64,000 bases of DNA. It comes from Porphyromonas gingivalis ATCC 33277. GTDB taxonomy: Bacteria; Bacteroidota; Bacteroidia; Bacteroidales; Porphyromonadaceae. Both the position numbers and the translations under genes were made by a program. Shown here in pieces: positions 9,057-17,622 of the stretch. The notes below the pieces were generated by a model that was not told the origin of the DNA, searched no databases, and saw only the letters and a list, made by a program, of their open reading frames with translations. How positions within the stretch are numbered: the first letter of the stretch is position 1; every line of letters begins with the position of its first letter. The stretch lies in NCBI RefSeq assembly GCF_000010505.1, contig NC_010729.1:544501-608500 (forward strand), read 5' to 3'.

Positions 9057-10460
9057 TTATTGCTCGGGGGCAAACATGGGATCCCATGCGGGCAGGCGTA
9101 TGGGCGTGGTCTTCAGGATGTCGAGCACCTTGGCCGGTACATACTTCTTGTTTACAACCAAACGGAATGTATAGGCATCGAACCATTCGTCAGTGATGAT
9201 CAGGTGACCCTGTGCACCGTTGTTGGCTCCCCAACTGTTCTCTACCATCCATTTGGTGGGCTTGCCGTTCGCGTCCAGATCCACTGCCATAAGTGTCATG
9301 GCGTGCGTAGAACCACTATCGAATGTCTGTATGCGTTCCTTCTTGCTGAGCGTGAATTCTTCGCCGAGCAGTGAGGCATAGTCGTTATTGTCCATAGCCA
9401 ATATGCCACGAGTACGATCCAACTCCTTACCAACATCGCAAGAGTAGTACATCATGGTGCTGTCTTTGATGGATGCGATAGCCATCTGCTTGAGGTCTTC
9501 CATCGGTACATTCACGTATGTCCAGTTCTTGCCGTCGTAGTTGTGGCGGTCATAGTCGATCTCAAAGAGTTTGTAGAAAGGACGACTGGGATCGTTCATG
9601 ATCATGACGTAATCCTCGCGCATATCTTCATGCACAAACTGCTTGAAGAAGCTCTGCGGTGTGTATTTCTGTGTAGAGATCACCTTGCCGGATGCATCGC
9701 GCATGCTCCATGTAAACTCCGTGGGAGGCTCCCCGAGGTTCATGACGAGCAGACGATAGACACGCTTGAGAATGTCTTTCTTCTGTGCTTCCAGCTTCGC
9801 CTCACCGGCTCCCTTTTCGGCAGCCTGACGCAAGCGCATACCACCTTGGCGCAGTACTTTGGAGAGGATGCGGTTGAGGGATGTGGTATTGTTGCTATTG
9901 CGAGTCTCGGGCATCACCTCGGCAGGTACGAGACCGTACTTCATCAGATTCTCCGATACACCGGTGTATTGTCCGCCGTCGCCAATCGGATTTTTGAAGA
10001 GCCATTCCACCATTTTGTCGTCAATCGGTTTGTTTCTGGTGTCGATGATCCCTTGCAAGAAGAGGTTGGATTTCTCCAATTGATCCCAAAAGAACGAATA
10101 GTTGTGGGAGAAGAAGAAAGAATCCATATTGTTGTCCGTTATCATCCTTGATCGCAGGACATTCATGCCGGTGAAGAGCCAGCAACGGCCACTTTGCTGC
10201 TGATCGGATATGCCTTTGCTTTGGACACGATGGCTAAACTGAGCGTCGGGAAAATCCGTCTTGGCACTGTTTGTAAAGGTCATACCGTTAGCTATGACTG
10301 CATTGCGCAAAGCTCTATCGGCCGGTGTGCCGGCATAAGATGAGCGGATCTCTTCGAGCACTTTGGGTGTGAGAGCTCCTTTTGCATTCTGAGCCTGCAT
10401 CGATCCTGCTACGGAAGCAGCAGCAAACGCAAGCGATGCAACAAAAATCTTTTTGTTCAT
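9057..10460 (-). CDS. pepC: Secreted bleomycin hydrolase-family cysteine peptidase (aminopeptidase C-like)
   Basis: A 467-aa C1B-family peptidase. The triad is Cys93 in QQSGRCWLF, His386 in STHAMTLM and Asn408 in VENSWG. The family normally forms barrel-shaped cytosolic hexamers with aminopeptidase activity. Here a signal peptide (1-24, cleavage after MQAQ) precedes the mature protein, placing it in the periplasm or beyond. There is no type IX C-terminal domain, so retention in the periplasm is likely. In an asaccharolytic, peptide-fermenting organism this fits processing of imported peptides. It lies 51 bases downstream of the 84 kDa antigen-like gene in the same direction. Confidence 0.88.
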   Translation of the reverse strand: MNKKIFVASLAFAAASVAGSMQAQNAKGALTPKVLEEIRSSYAGTPADRALRNAVIANGMTFTNSAKTDFPDAQFSHRVQSKGISDQQQSGRCWLFTGMNVLRSRMITDNNMDSFFFSHNYSFFWDQLEKSNLFLQGIIDTRNKPIDDKMVEWLFKNPIGDGGQYTGVSENLMKYGLVPAEVMPETRNSNNTTSLNRILSKVLRQGGMRLRQAAEKGAGEAKLEAQKKDILKRVYRLLVMNLGEPPTEFTWSMRDASGKVISTQKYTPQSFFKQFVHEDMREDYVMIMNDPSRPFYKLFEIDYDRHNYDGKNWTYVNVPMEDLKQMAIASIKDSTMMYYSCDVGKELDRTRGILAMDNNDYASLLGEEFTLSKKERIQTFDSGSTHAMTLMAVDLDANGKPTKWMVENSWGANNGAQGHLIITDEWFDAYTFRLVVNKKYVPAKVLDILKTTPIRLPAWDPMFAPEQ

Positions 10461-10511
10461 TACCTATTAGTTTGGATTAAAATGTTGTTTGCGAGAGAAA
10501 AAGGCTGTGTG

Positions 10512-12842
10512 TCAGCGAATCACTGCGAAGCGAATTAGTTTGGACTTTTTCGATGCCGGATCGTACACTGCAACGGCATATACGCCCGAAGCTACCCTAT
10601 TGCCATCGGCACCTCGAGCATTCCATTTGACTTCGGTGGTTACGCTCTCAGTCTGGTATAGCAGTCTGCCGGTGGTATCGGTGATTTTGACACTACAGCC
10701 GGCTTGCAGTCCGGCAATGGTGACGCCATCGGGATATTCCGGTCTTAGCGGATTGGGGTATACATAGACGCCGTCCAGTTCGGAAGCTGATCCACTCCCC
10801 GTACCCGTTTGGAACGTCATCAGTCCGTCCGCCGTACCGATGTACAGCAGTCCGTTATCGTCATTTAAGGCCAGGGATAGTATGTTGTTAGAAAGCAAAG
10901 GGCTGTTTTCTACGGTAAATTGCGCGAGGATCTTACTGCAATCTTCCGAAAGGAGATAGAGTCCTGTCCCTTGGGTGGCGACCCATTTGTGATTGAGTTT
11001 GTCCACGACGATGTCTGTCACCGTCACCTTGTCCAGCACATAGTACAAATTGGGTTCTTCTCCTCCGACCGGCCGAACAGCGATAGGGGTAGAAGTCGAG
11101 GACAATACTCCGGCGGCATTGTAGACGCCGAAAATGCCTATATCCGATCCCATCCAGACAGAGCCGTTATGATCGACGGCCATTGCATAGATAGTCTTAT
11201 GTCCTATGGCTGCCCCGAGGCGATTGACAAACTGCTCGACGTAAAGATGGCTGTCGTCCGAAGTCGTTTCCGGTGTACCCCGATCGTTGAAGATCAAGAC
11301 ACCTTTGCGCGTGGATCCGCCACTACGGTGAAGTATATTTACCCATTTGTCTCCGTTGGGTAGGATAATCATATTGCCGAAGGAGGCCAGATTGGCTACA
11401 TCCGGATAGCTGAAAGAATGCCATGTGCTACTCTGCGGATCGTACATGAAGATGTTCTTGCCTACGGCACCGAGCGTCCCCCAGAGGTTGCCCTTATTGT
11501 CGAAGGCAATCGCTTTCACACGGGCATCTCCGGGATTACATTCTGCGATAGCAGTTTCGTTTCCCGAATAGCGAGCTATCGCTTTGCCATCCTTGAATTC
11601 GAACAGACCGTTTCCCCATGTACCGACAAAAAAGTGATCGGGGTCTCCGTTGGAAACAGCTATATCGACAGCATCATTGAAACTGAATCCGCCGCCCAAC
11701 TGTTCCTGTACGGTCTTCTTGTCGAAGTTAGTCCATCGGTTGCCGTCGTATAGCTTCACCATACCGGCATGTCCCATCAGGTTTGTTCCCCAGAGTCCGC
11801 TGGCTGCATACAGACGTCCGTGACTAAACCGCATCTCGTAGAAATCATTGTCCCCCGGTCCGTCGAATGCTACAGGCATGGCTTCGGCCGTACTTCCCTC
11901 TGCGAGAAGAAGTGAAGCCAAACCTTCTTCTCCCAATGCTATGTATGCCGTATTGCTTTCGCTCATGGCACCGACACCAAGGACGTCGGCTATAGGAAAT
12001 TGTGTCGTTTTGCGACCTTTTTCTATGAAATAAATTCGATTCTCGGCACAGATGAACAGACCACGATCTGTCACATGCAGTCGTGAATCGGCGGAGGAAG
12101 AGAGCAATAGCTCCGGCTCTAACGATTGGTTTGCAGCGACATATACACGGCCATCGGCGAGCAGGAAACAGATGTCTTCCCCGACAATGCCCAGACCGGT
12201 GACCGAGCCCATCGGCAAATTCAAAGACAAGGCTGTCCATGCGGCCGGATCTTGCAGGTTATCGGTCTCTTTTCCGATGAAGAGCTGCCCTTCTTTCAGC
12301 ATCAGCAAGCGATCATTGTCCAACTTAGCCACATCGGTCACCTTAGTTCCCTTGGCGTAGGTAGCCGGTATGCGAGCTTCGGCGACATCCAGAACGGAGA
12401 GGCCGAATCCTCCTGCCAAATAAGCCCTGTTGCCTACGATCAAAAGGCGATTGAGCGTTTTGTCTATCAAATCGATATTGTCTTTCAATGCAGGTACGTT
12501 GGTCACACGGCCTGCTTCGTCCAAGATGTCGATATTGCCTGATGCATAGTATATGACCAAGGATTTTAGTTGCTCGGAGTAGGCTATGCTGCTTACCGAT
12601 GTATCGCTGAGTCCGCTGATACGGTCGAAGATCTTTGCCTCATGGGGAGCTTCTTTGCCCACCGAGTAAAGTACTCCGTTGGCTACGGCAAAGACTTTCT
12701 TGGGCGTTTCTACGGCTTTTTCCGTCTTGTGGATAGCCAAGAGGGTATTCCAAATGCCTTCCTCTTGAGCTTGGAGAGAAAAAGAGGTGAACAATAAGCA
12801 GACGACAAGAGCCTGCAAGAGGCTGAATCTTATTTTGCACAT
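10512..12842 (-). CDS. T9SS-exported beta-propeller protein (recalled as immunoreactive 84 kDa antigen PG93)
   Basis: A 776-aa exported protein of unknown function. It has a signal peptide (1-25, ending SLQAQ). Repeated blades with a Trp/Leu-x-Gly-(T/S)-x-x-x-G-(L/I) pattern run through the protein, such as [38 protein letters not shown] and [11 protein letters not shown]. They resemble the propeller repeats of hybrid two-component sensors but lack kinase parts. The last 80 residues ([43 protein letters not shown]) form a type IX secretion sorting domain, so surface attachment is expected after cleavage. I recall PG1604 among the P. gingivalis CTD proteins. Its start overlaps the upstream rdgB gene by 13 bases. 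Confidence 0.85.
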   Translation of the reverse strand: MCKIRFSLLQALVVCLLFTSFSLQAQEEGIWNTLLAIHKTEKAVETPKKVFAVANGVLYSVGKEAPHEAKIFDRISGLSDTSVSSIAYSEQLKSLVIYYASGNIDILDEAGRVTNVPALKDNIDLIDKTLNRLLIVGNRAYLAGGFGLSVLDVAEARIPATYAKGTKVTDVAKLDNDRLLMLKEGQLFIGKETDNLQDPAAWTALSLNLPMGSVTGLGIVGEDICFLLADGRVYVAANQSLEPELLLSSSADSRLHVTDRGLFICAENRIYFIEKGRKTTQFPIADVLGVGAMSESNTAYIALGEEGLASLLLAEGSTAEAMPVAFDGPGDNDFYEMRFSHGRLYAASGLWGTNLMGHAGMVKLYDGNRWTNFDKKTVQEQLGGGFSFNDAVDIAVSNGDPDHFFVGTWGNGLFEFKDGKAIARYSGNETAIAECNPGDARVKAIAFDNKGNLWGTLGAVGKNIFMYDPQSSTWHSFSYPDVANLASFGNMIILPNGDKWVNILHRSGGSTRKGVLIFNDRGTPETTSDDSHLYVEQFVNRLGAAIGHKTIYAMAVDHNGSVWMGSDIGIFGVYNAAGVLSSTSTPIAVRPVGGEEPNLYYVLDKVTVTDIVVDKLNHKWVATQGTGLYLLSEDCSKILAQFTVENSPLLSNNILSLALNDDNGLLYIGTADGLMTFQTGTGSGSASELDGVYVYPNPLRPEYPDGVTIAGLQAGCSVKITDTTGRLLYQTESVTTEVKWNARGADGNRVASGVYAVAVYDPASKKSKLIRFAVIR

Positions 12843-13414
12843 AATAAAAAATCGCGGAGCTGTGCCACCGCCAAAGCACGATGACTGATTTGATTTTTGG
12901 TTTCTTCTCCCATTTCTGCAAAGCTGAGCGTGTGTCCCTCCGGGATGAAAACGGGGTCATAGCCGAAGCCGCCCGATCCTCTGCATTCAGATGCTATGGT
13001 ACCTTCGATCTTCCCTTCGAAGAAGTGTTTTCCATGATCATCGATCAGGGCGATCACGGTACGGAAGCATGCTTTTCTGGGATGTGGTACACTGCTCAAT
13101 GCTTCGAGTAGTTTCCGTACATTGGCATCGGCATTGGTCGGTTCTCCTGCGTACCGTGCAGAGTGGACGCCGGGTGCTCCGTCAAGAGCTTCTACTTCCA
13201 AGCCTGTGTCGTCAGCAAAGCAAGGTAAACCATATCGTTTGTGAACAAATTCTGCTTTGAGCAAAGCATTTCCCTGTAGTGTGTCGGCCGTTTCGGGAAT
13301 ATCCTCCCGACAACCTATTTCGTCCAGCCCGACAATCTCCACCTTTCCCTCAAGAATATGACGAATCTCGTTGAGCTTATGTGGATTGTTTGTGGCAAAA
13401 ATGAGTTTTTCCAT
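12830..13414 (-). CDS. rdgB: XTP/dITP pyrophosphatase (RdgB/HAM1 family)
   Basis: Hydrolyses non-canonical purine triphosphates such as ITP and XTP to monophosphates, keeping them out of nucleic acids. From the ATG at 13414 the protein is 194 aa, normal for the family. [12 protein letters not shown] at the N-terminus is the substrate-binding loop, FADDTGLEV holds the catalytic acidic residues, and [17 protein letters not shown] is the C-terminal signature. An upstream in-frame TTG (13438) adds eight residues outside the conserved start and was not chosen. It is the first gene of a three-gene minus-strand run with the antigen and peptidase genes. Confidence 0.93.
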   Translation of the reverse strand: MEKLIFATNNPHKLNEIRHILEGKVEIVGLDEIGCREDIPETADTLQGNALLKAEFVHKRYGLPCFADDTGLEVEALDGAPGVHSARYAGEPTNADANVRKLLEALSSVPHPRKACFRTVIALIDDHGKHFFEGKIEGTIASECRGSGGFGYDPVFIPEGHTLSFAEMGEETKNQISHRALAVAQLRDFLLCAK

Positions 13415-13467
13415 TATTTTTGTTAGACCGTGCCCCAAGCAAAAGTGGAGCGAAATTCATAACGTAG

Positions 13468-13475
13468 CAAAAATA
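13468..13475 (-). promoter_or_regulatory. Candidate promoter -7 box for rdgB
   Basis: On the minus strand the sequence is TATTTTTG, a match to TAnnTTTG, about 54 bases before the rdgB ATG. A CTTG lies 21 bases further upstream at the -33 position, one base off TTTG. Confidence 0.5.
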
Positions 13476-13484
13476 AAATAATAT

Positions 13485-13865
13485 ATGGACATAGAGCAAG
13501 CTCGAGAGCTATGCTTGTCACTGCCACAGGTGGAGGAGAGTTTCCCGTTCGATGATGTTACGTTGGTTATGAAAGTAGCCGGCAAAATGTTTGCTCTGAT
13601 ACCCCTTGATTCCGAAAAGAAAGTCATCGCACTCAAATGCGATCCCGATCGGTCCGAACATTTAAGGATGCACTACGAGGGTATCACAGGGGCTTTTCAT
13701 ATGAACAAACGACATTGGAACAGCGTAGCTTTGGACTCGGATGTCCCTGCCGATCTGATTGCACGGCTCATCCGACATTCGTACGCTCTTGTTGTATCCA
13801 AACTCCCTAAATACATCCGTACACAACCGCCTTTCGATGGAGTCCAAGAAGAACAGTTGGTCTGA
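13485..13865 (+). CDS. YjbR/MmcQ-family protein
   Basis: A 126-aa soluble protein of the YjbR (CyaY-like fold) family, whose function is not firmly known. The typical N-terminus (ELCLSLPQVEESFPFDD) and the KMFALIP, ALKCDP and HMNKRHWNSVAL segments are all present. The C-terminal helix holds the common YALVVSKLP pattern. Its end overlaps the start of the biotin ligase gene by 29 bases, so the two are probably co-translated. Confidence 0.85.
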   Translation: MDIEQARELCLSLPQVEESFPFDDVTLVMKVAGKMFALIPLDSEKKVIALKCDPDRSEHLRMHYEGITGAFHMNKRHWNSVALDSDVPADLIARLIRHSYALVVSKLPKYIRTQPPFDGVQEEQLV

Positions 13866-14610
13866 AGAGTATCTGATCCATCTGCCCGAAACGGCCAGCA
13901 CCAACTCCTATCTCTCCGATCTTTTGATGCAGGATCCCGACCTGCCTGCGTGGACCGTGGTCATGACAGACAATCAGACTGCGGGACGAGGACAGCAGGG
14001 CAATAGCTGGTTCGCGTCTTCGGGCTTGAACCTGACCTTTTCCGTTCTGCTGAGGCCGACCATGCTTCCTGCGCAGCAGCAATTCGATCTCTCCCGATTG
14101 TGTGCTCTCTCCGTGCTCCATACACTCTCCGACCTTCTTCCTTCTGCCGAGATGCTCAGCATCAAATGGCCGAACGATATATACTATGGAGACAGGAAAA
14201 TAGCAGGCATACTGATCGAACACAGCCTGACGGGCAGCAACCTCGACTACAGCATTCTGGGTGTCGGTCTCAATATCAACGAAAGCGACTATCCGAGCTA
14301 TCTCCCCAATCCTACATCGGTCCGGATCATTCTGGGGCATTCGGTAGATCGTATGGAGATATTCCGCTCTTTTATGCAGGAGATGCGTTCACTCTACAGA
14401 CACATAGAAGAGCATACTGCCGACCAGCTTCACACTCGTTATATGCAGTGTCTTTACAGGAGGGTAGGGTACCATCCCTTCCAAGATAAGGAAGGGCGTT
14501 TCGATGCCATAATTGCCGATGTATTGCCTTCCGGAGAGCTGTTGTTGGTGCGTGCCGATGGTAGAAAGTCCTCATATGCTTTCAAAGAAATCGCCTATGT
14601 CCTTTGTTGA
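13837..14610 (+). CDS. birA: Biotin-[acetyl-CoA-carboxylase] ligase, monofunctional
   Basis: Activates biotin with ATP and attaches it to the lysine of carrier domains, here probably Lys114 of the decarboxylase carrier at 5328. From ATG 13837 the protein is 257 aa. GRGQQG (50-55) is the biotinyl-AMP binding loop, followed by WFASSGLNLTFS. KWPNDI (110-115) and KIAGILIE (121-128) complete the catalytic signature. There is no N-terminal helix-turn-helix, so it is a class I ligase that cannot repress biotin genes. The longer frame from 13759 would run through the YjbR gene and lacks family similarity. Confidence 0.92.
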   Translation: MESKKNSWSEEYLIHLPETASTNSYLSDLLMQDPDLPAWTVVMTDNQTAGRGQQGNSWFASSGLNLTFSVLLRPTMLPAQQQFDLSRLCALSVLHTLSDLLPSAEMLSIKWPNDIYYGDRKIAGILIEHSLTGSNLDYSILGVGLNINESDYPSYLPNPTSVRIILGHSVDRMEIFRSFMQEMRSLYRHIEEHTADQLHTRYMQCLYRRVGYHPFQDKEGRFDAIIADVLPSGELLLVRADGRKSSYAFKEIAYVLC

Positions 14611-14644
14611 TTAGATTGTTCCATTACCTGTTTCTGACTTCCTT

Positions 14645-15670
14645 ATGAGAAAATCCGATCGTCTCGACATTCTCTTTCTGCAACTCGTAGCTGTTACCTC
14701 TCTCGTGTTGTGCCATGCAGCTCCTCGTCAGCTGGACAACTTACCGTCGTGGTTCCCTTTCTACATAGAGCATTTCTATATGAGAGTTCCCCTCTTCTTT
14801 TTTATTTCTGGTTTTCTGTGGGCTTTGGGGGAAAGAAAGAGGGTAGGGAAAACGGCTTATCAGGTGATCAGGAAAAAAGCCAAGCGTTTGCTTCTTCCTT
14901 ACCTCTTTATGGGGACGGTGGCATTCCTGCCTAAAGTCCTACTGAGTGCCTACACATACCACCCGATGGAGGCCTCCCTTTCCGGATATGTCAGCAGCTT
15001 TCTTTTTCCGGCAACGAATGCTATTCGCTTTCTGTGGTTTTTGCCCTGCTTGTTCAGTCTATTTTGCCTGGTTGTTTTTTATCCTCGGAAGTGGATGGAG
15101 GGACCGAAGATTTTCGGAGCTTACCTCATCGCCTGCCTTCTGCATATAGTCACCGAATACATCCCTGTGGCATTCGAGGATGATCCTTTCTGTATTATAG
15201 CAGCCTTTAACAATTTTCACTACTTCGTTCTGGGTATGATGTTATACCGCTATTCCGATCGTATAGTTTCCAGACGAGTATCGGTAGCCCTGCTTATCGC
15301 TTTCCATGTGGCACTTTTCTCCCGTTTCTTTATGCCCGAGCAGTCATCGTTCTTGGGGGTATTGAACTGGTCTTATTATACCCTGTTCATTGTTGTCCTT
15401 TATGGCGTGTCGGTAAAAATCGGAGACAAGGTGATGCCTGCTCCATTGCTCCACGGTATAGGGTTGTACAGCTATCCTATATTCATTTTTTCATGGTTCG
15501 TGCTGGTCGCATTGAGAATAGTCCTTTATGACCGCTATGAGCTGAGCACCATGATGATCAATGGAGCTATTGCCATTAGTTTCATAGCCGGTTTGTTCAT
15601 ACCGCTTTACCTGTCCAAGTTTTTGGACAGGAAACTTCCGGTTTCTCTCAAGCCGTTGGTCGGATTGTAA
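14645..15670 (+). CDS. Acyltransferase family 3 membrane protein
   Basis: A 341-aa integral membrane protein with about ten hydrophobic helices. The N-terminal region has the family pattern RLDILFLQLVAV, then a His in LCHAA, and the YMRVPLFFFISGFLWA signature of acyltransferase-3 (OafA/NodX-like) proteins. These transfer acetyl or other acyl groups to extracytoplasmic sugars or lipids. The substrate cannot be told from the sequence. It lies 34 bases after birA in the same direction, with no functional link evident. Confidence 0.8.
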   Translation: MRKSDRLDILFLQLVAVTSLVLCHAAPRQLDNLPSWFPFYIEHFYMRVPLFFFISGFLWALGERKRVGKTAYQVIRKKAKRLLLPYLFMGTVAFLPKVLLSAYTYHPMEASLSGYVSSFLFPATNAIRFLWFLPCLFSLFCLVVFYPRKWMEGPKIFGAYLIACLLHIVTEYIPVAFEDDPFCIIAAFNNFHYFVLGMMLYRYSDRIVSRRVSVALLIAFHVALFSRFFMPEQSSFLGVLNWSYYTLFIVVLYGVSVKIGDKVMPAPLLHGIGLYSYPIFIFSWFVLVALRIVLYDRYELSTMMINGAIAISFIAGLFIPLYLSKFLDRKLPVSLKPLVGL

Positions 15671-15703
15671 GCAGACGCAGAGGAGCTGCGCAAGAAGGGA
15701 AAG

Positions 15704-16492
15704 TTAAGGTTTGAACTTACGAAGAGAAAAACTGTCGATAACGAACGGACTCAAAGACATGATTCCGGCCGAATCAGGGAAGCCTCGCAAATAGCCATAG
15801 ACACGGCTCACACTCGCAGAGTCCGGCACTGAAGTTGTCAGCATATTTATTCCCGGATTCACAGGTCGGCTGACCGTAAGAACGGTATTGTCGGTGCAAA
15901 CCAATTGGAGAAACATCTCCATCGTTGCATCAGGACGAAGTTGTAGACCTCTCAGCCTCGTGACAAATTCCAATCGGGTGCCTTCCTTATAAGCTGTACC
16001 TGGTGTGATGATGAAAGACCTGTTCAGGAATGGCATCTCCTGCCGGTAGAAACACGTACTATCTCCGGCCAGCATATTGATCGAATCCAGTTCGTAGAAC
16101 GAACCATCGAGCATATCCATCCCTTTCTTCTCACGCTCCAACGTAATCTGCTTGTCCAGATCGATTCGCTGCTTTTCCAGTTCATCCCGAACGCTTTGGC
16201 AGATGGCGATATACTCTTCCAAATCATGGCGACCATACCACATCAGCGTGCTGTCGTAATCCATGCGAGTAGTGCCGTACTTGGCAAACAGATTGGTGTA
16301 AACCGCTTCACGAACACTATCCGTCAAATTCGGATCGTATATATTAGCAAAGTGACCATCGGCCACATAAAGTTCGACCATCAGATCCTTCAACTTCTTT
16401 TTCGGGATCTTTTTATAGCCGCTTCGGCTACAACCTCCCAGTAGTGCAAGAGAGGCTATGCTCACAATCAATATGACGTACAAACGTCTCAT
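15704..16492 (-). CDS. DUF4296-type lipoprotein
   Basis: A 262-aa predicted lipoprotein. From ATG 16492 the N-terminus MRRLYVILIVSIASLALLGG is followed by Cys at the lipobox position, then SRSGYKKIPKKKLKDLMVEL. The first 100 residues, with AxxH/GHFANIYD and a YGTTRMDYDSTLMWY segment, fit the Bacteroidetes DUF4296 family of unknown function. The C-terminal half is beta-rich. Its ATG overlaps the lspA stop by four bases, so it is coupled to the signal peptidase that would mature it. Confidence 0.8.
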   Translation of the reverse strand: MRRLYVILIVSIASLALLGGCSRSGYKKIPKKKLKDLMVELYVADGHFANIYDPNLTDSVREAVYTNLFAKYGTTRMDYDSTLMWYGRHDLEEYIAICQSVRDELEKQRIDLDKQITLEREKKGMDMLDGSFYELDSINMLAGDSTCFYRQEMPFLNRSFIITPGTAYKEGTRLEFVTRLRGLQLRPDATMEMFLQLVCTDNTVLTVSRPVNPGINMLTTSVPDSASVSRVYGYLRGFPDSAGIMSLSPFVIDSFSLRKFKP

Positions 16493-17169
16493 TCTCTCTT
16501 TGTTGGCTCGGAATCCTCTGTGGTGCCTTCCGGCAATGTCTTTTTCCCATCGAGCAGGAGACTCACCGTACGCGGATAACATACCAATAGCAGTATCAAC
16601 CCGATGGAGATACAGGAATCGGCAAAGTTGAAGACCGGATGGAAAAAGACAAACTCTTCACCTCCCCAGAAAGGAAGCCACGAAGGAAATACTCCCTCTA
16701 TCAAAGGGAAGTAAAACATATCCACTACTCGACCGTGAAACCACGTCTCATAGCCACCTCCTGAAGGAAATAGTTGTGCAATCTGTCCGTGACTGCCGGA
16801 AAAGATGACCCCATAGAAAATAGAATCGATAATATTCCCGATACCACCGGCAATGATCAGAGACAAACAAGAGAGAAAGGCGAGTGTATGCTCTCGCTTT
16901 CGTACCAATTTGGCCAATAAATAGATACAAAAGCCCATGGCAACGATGCGAAAGAGACTCAAGAAGAGTTTGCTCCCTAATTCTATTCCGAAAGCCATCC
17001 CGGGATTTTCCACGAAATGGATCTGAAACCAAGGGGCGACAACGTGCGACTGCCCCAGTACCATAGTCGTCTTCACCCATATCTTGATCACCTGATCTAC
17101 GACCAGAAGCAAGACAATGAGAGCTGCGACTACTTTTCCCTGAGGCAGACGGGAGAGAAAAGAAGCCAT
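16489..17169 (-). CDS. lspA: Lipoprotein signal peptidase (signal peptidase II)
   Basis: Cleaves the signal peptide of diacylglyceryl-modified prolipoproteins at the inner membrane. The 226-aa protein has four membrane helices. VVDQVIKIWVK (23-33) and ENPGMAFGIE (54-63) are conserved, and the catalytic aspartates are Asp115 in GNIIDS and Asp184 in FNFADSCIS. It is longer than the usual 160-170 aa because of a loop of about 35 residues around 135-175 and a hydrophilic tail. Bacteroidetes members often carry such insertions. It starts 3 bases after the DksA-like gene, in a cluster with ileS as in many bacteria. Confidence 0.93.
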   Translation of the reverse strand: MASFLSRLPQGKVVAALIVLLLVVDQVIKIWVKTTMVLGQSHVVAPWFQIHFVENPGMAFGIELGSKLFLSLFRIVAMGFCIYLLAKLVRKREHTLAFLSCLSLIIAGGIGNIIDSIFYGVIFSGSHGQIAQLFPSGGGYETWFHGRVVDMFYFPLIEGVFPSWLPFWGGEEFVFFHPVFNFADSCISIGLILLLVCYPRTVSLLLDGKKTLPEGTTEDSEPTKRE

Positions 17170-17172
17170 CTA

Positions 17173-17553
17173 TTATTTCTTCTCGTTCATTTTGGCCTCT
17201 ATGCTCAGCGTAGCATGAGGTACGGCGCGAAGTCGTTCTTTGGGAATAAGTTTGCCCGTTTCGCGGCAAACGCCGTAAGTCTTATTCTCGATACGTATCA
17301 GAGCAGCTTGCAAGTTTTGGATAAACTTCATCAGTCGCTGTGCCAAGCGTCCGGATTCCTCTTTCGACAGTGTAGCTGCACCCTCCTCCAACACCTTGAA
17401 CGTGGGAGAGGTATCAGACACATCATTACCCTCTGAATTGCTGACGCCCGCACGCAACTGCTCGTAGTCCTTGCGAGCCTGATCCAATTTGGCCAAAATT
17501 ATTTGCTTGAATTCTTCCAACTCTTCGTCGGTGTAGCGTGTTTTTTCTACCAT
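17173..17553 (-). CDS. DksA/TraR-family protein lacking the zinc cysteines
   Basis: A 126-aa member of the DksA/TraR family, whose founders insert a coiled coil into the RNA polymerase secondary channel and respond to ppGpp. The coiled-coil region spans about 8-88, with an acidic tip region (GNDVSD, 42-47). The C-terminal globular part YGVCRETGKLIPKERLRAVP keeps the zinc-finger frame. Of the four zinc-ligand positions only Cys96 remains; the others are Thr99, Ser117 and Ala120 at exact spacing. Zinc binding is therefore unlikely, as in the DksA2-type variants of other bacteria. It sits between ileS and lspA with tight spacing. Confidence 0.85.
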   Translation of the reverse strand: MVEKTRYTDEELEEFKQIILAKLDQARKDYEQLRAGVSNSEGNDVSDTSPTFKVLEEGAATLSKEESGRLAQRLMKFIQNLQAALIRIENKTYGVCRETGKLIPKERLRAVPHATLSIEAKMNEKK

Positions 17554-17622
17554 TTGTATCTAAATAATCGTTAGTGGAACAGATTTCTCGGCAGACAGAA
17601 AATTCATATCTGCCTCCGAAGT

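Noticed and set aside
13759-13836. Upstream extension of the biotin ligase
   Set aside because: Lies within the YjbR gene and adds residues with no similarity to ligases; ATG 13837 gives the normal class I start.
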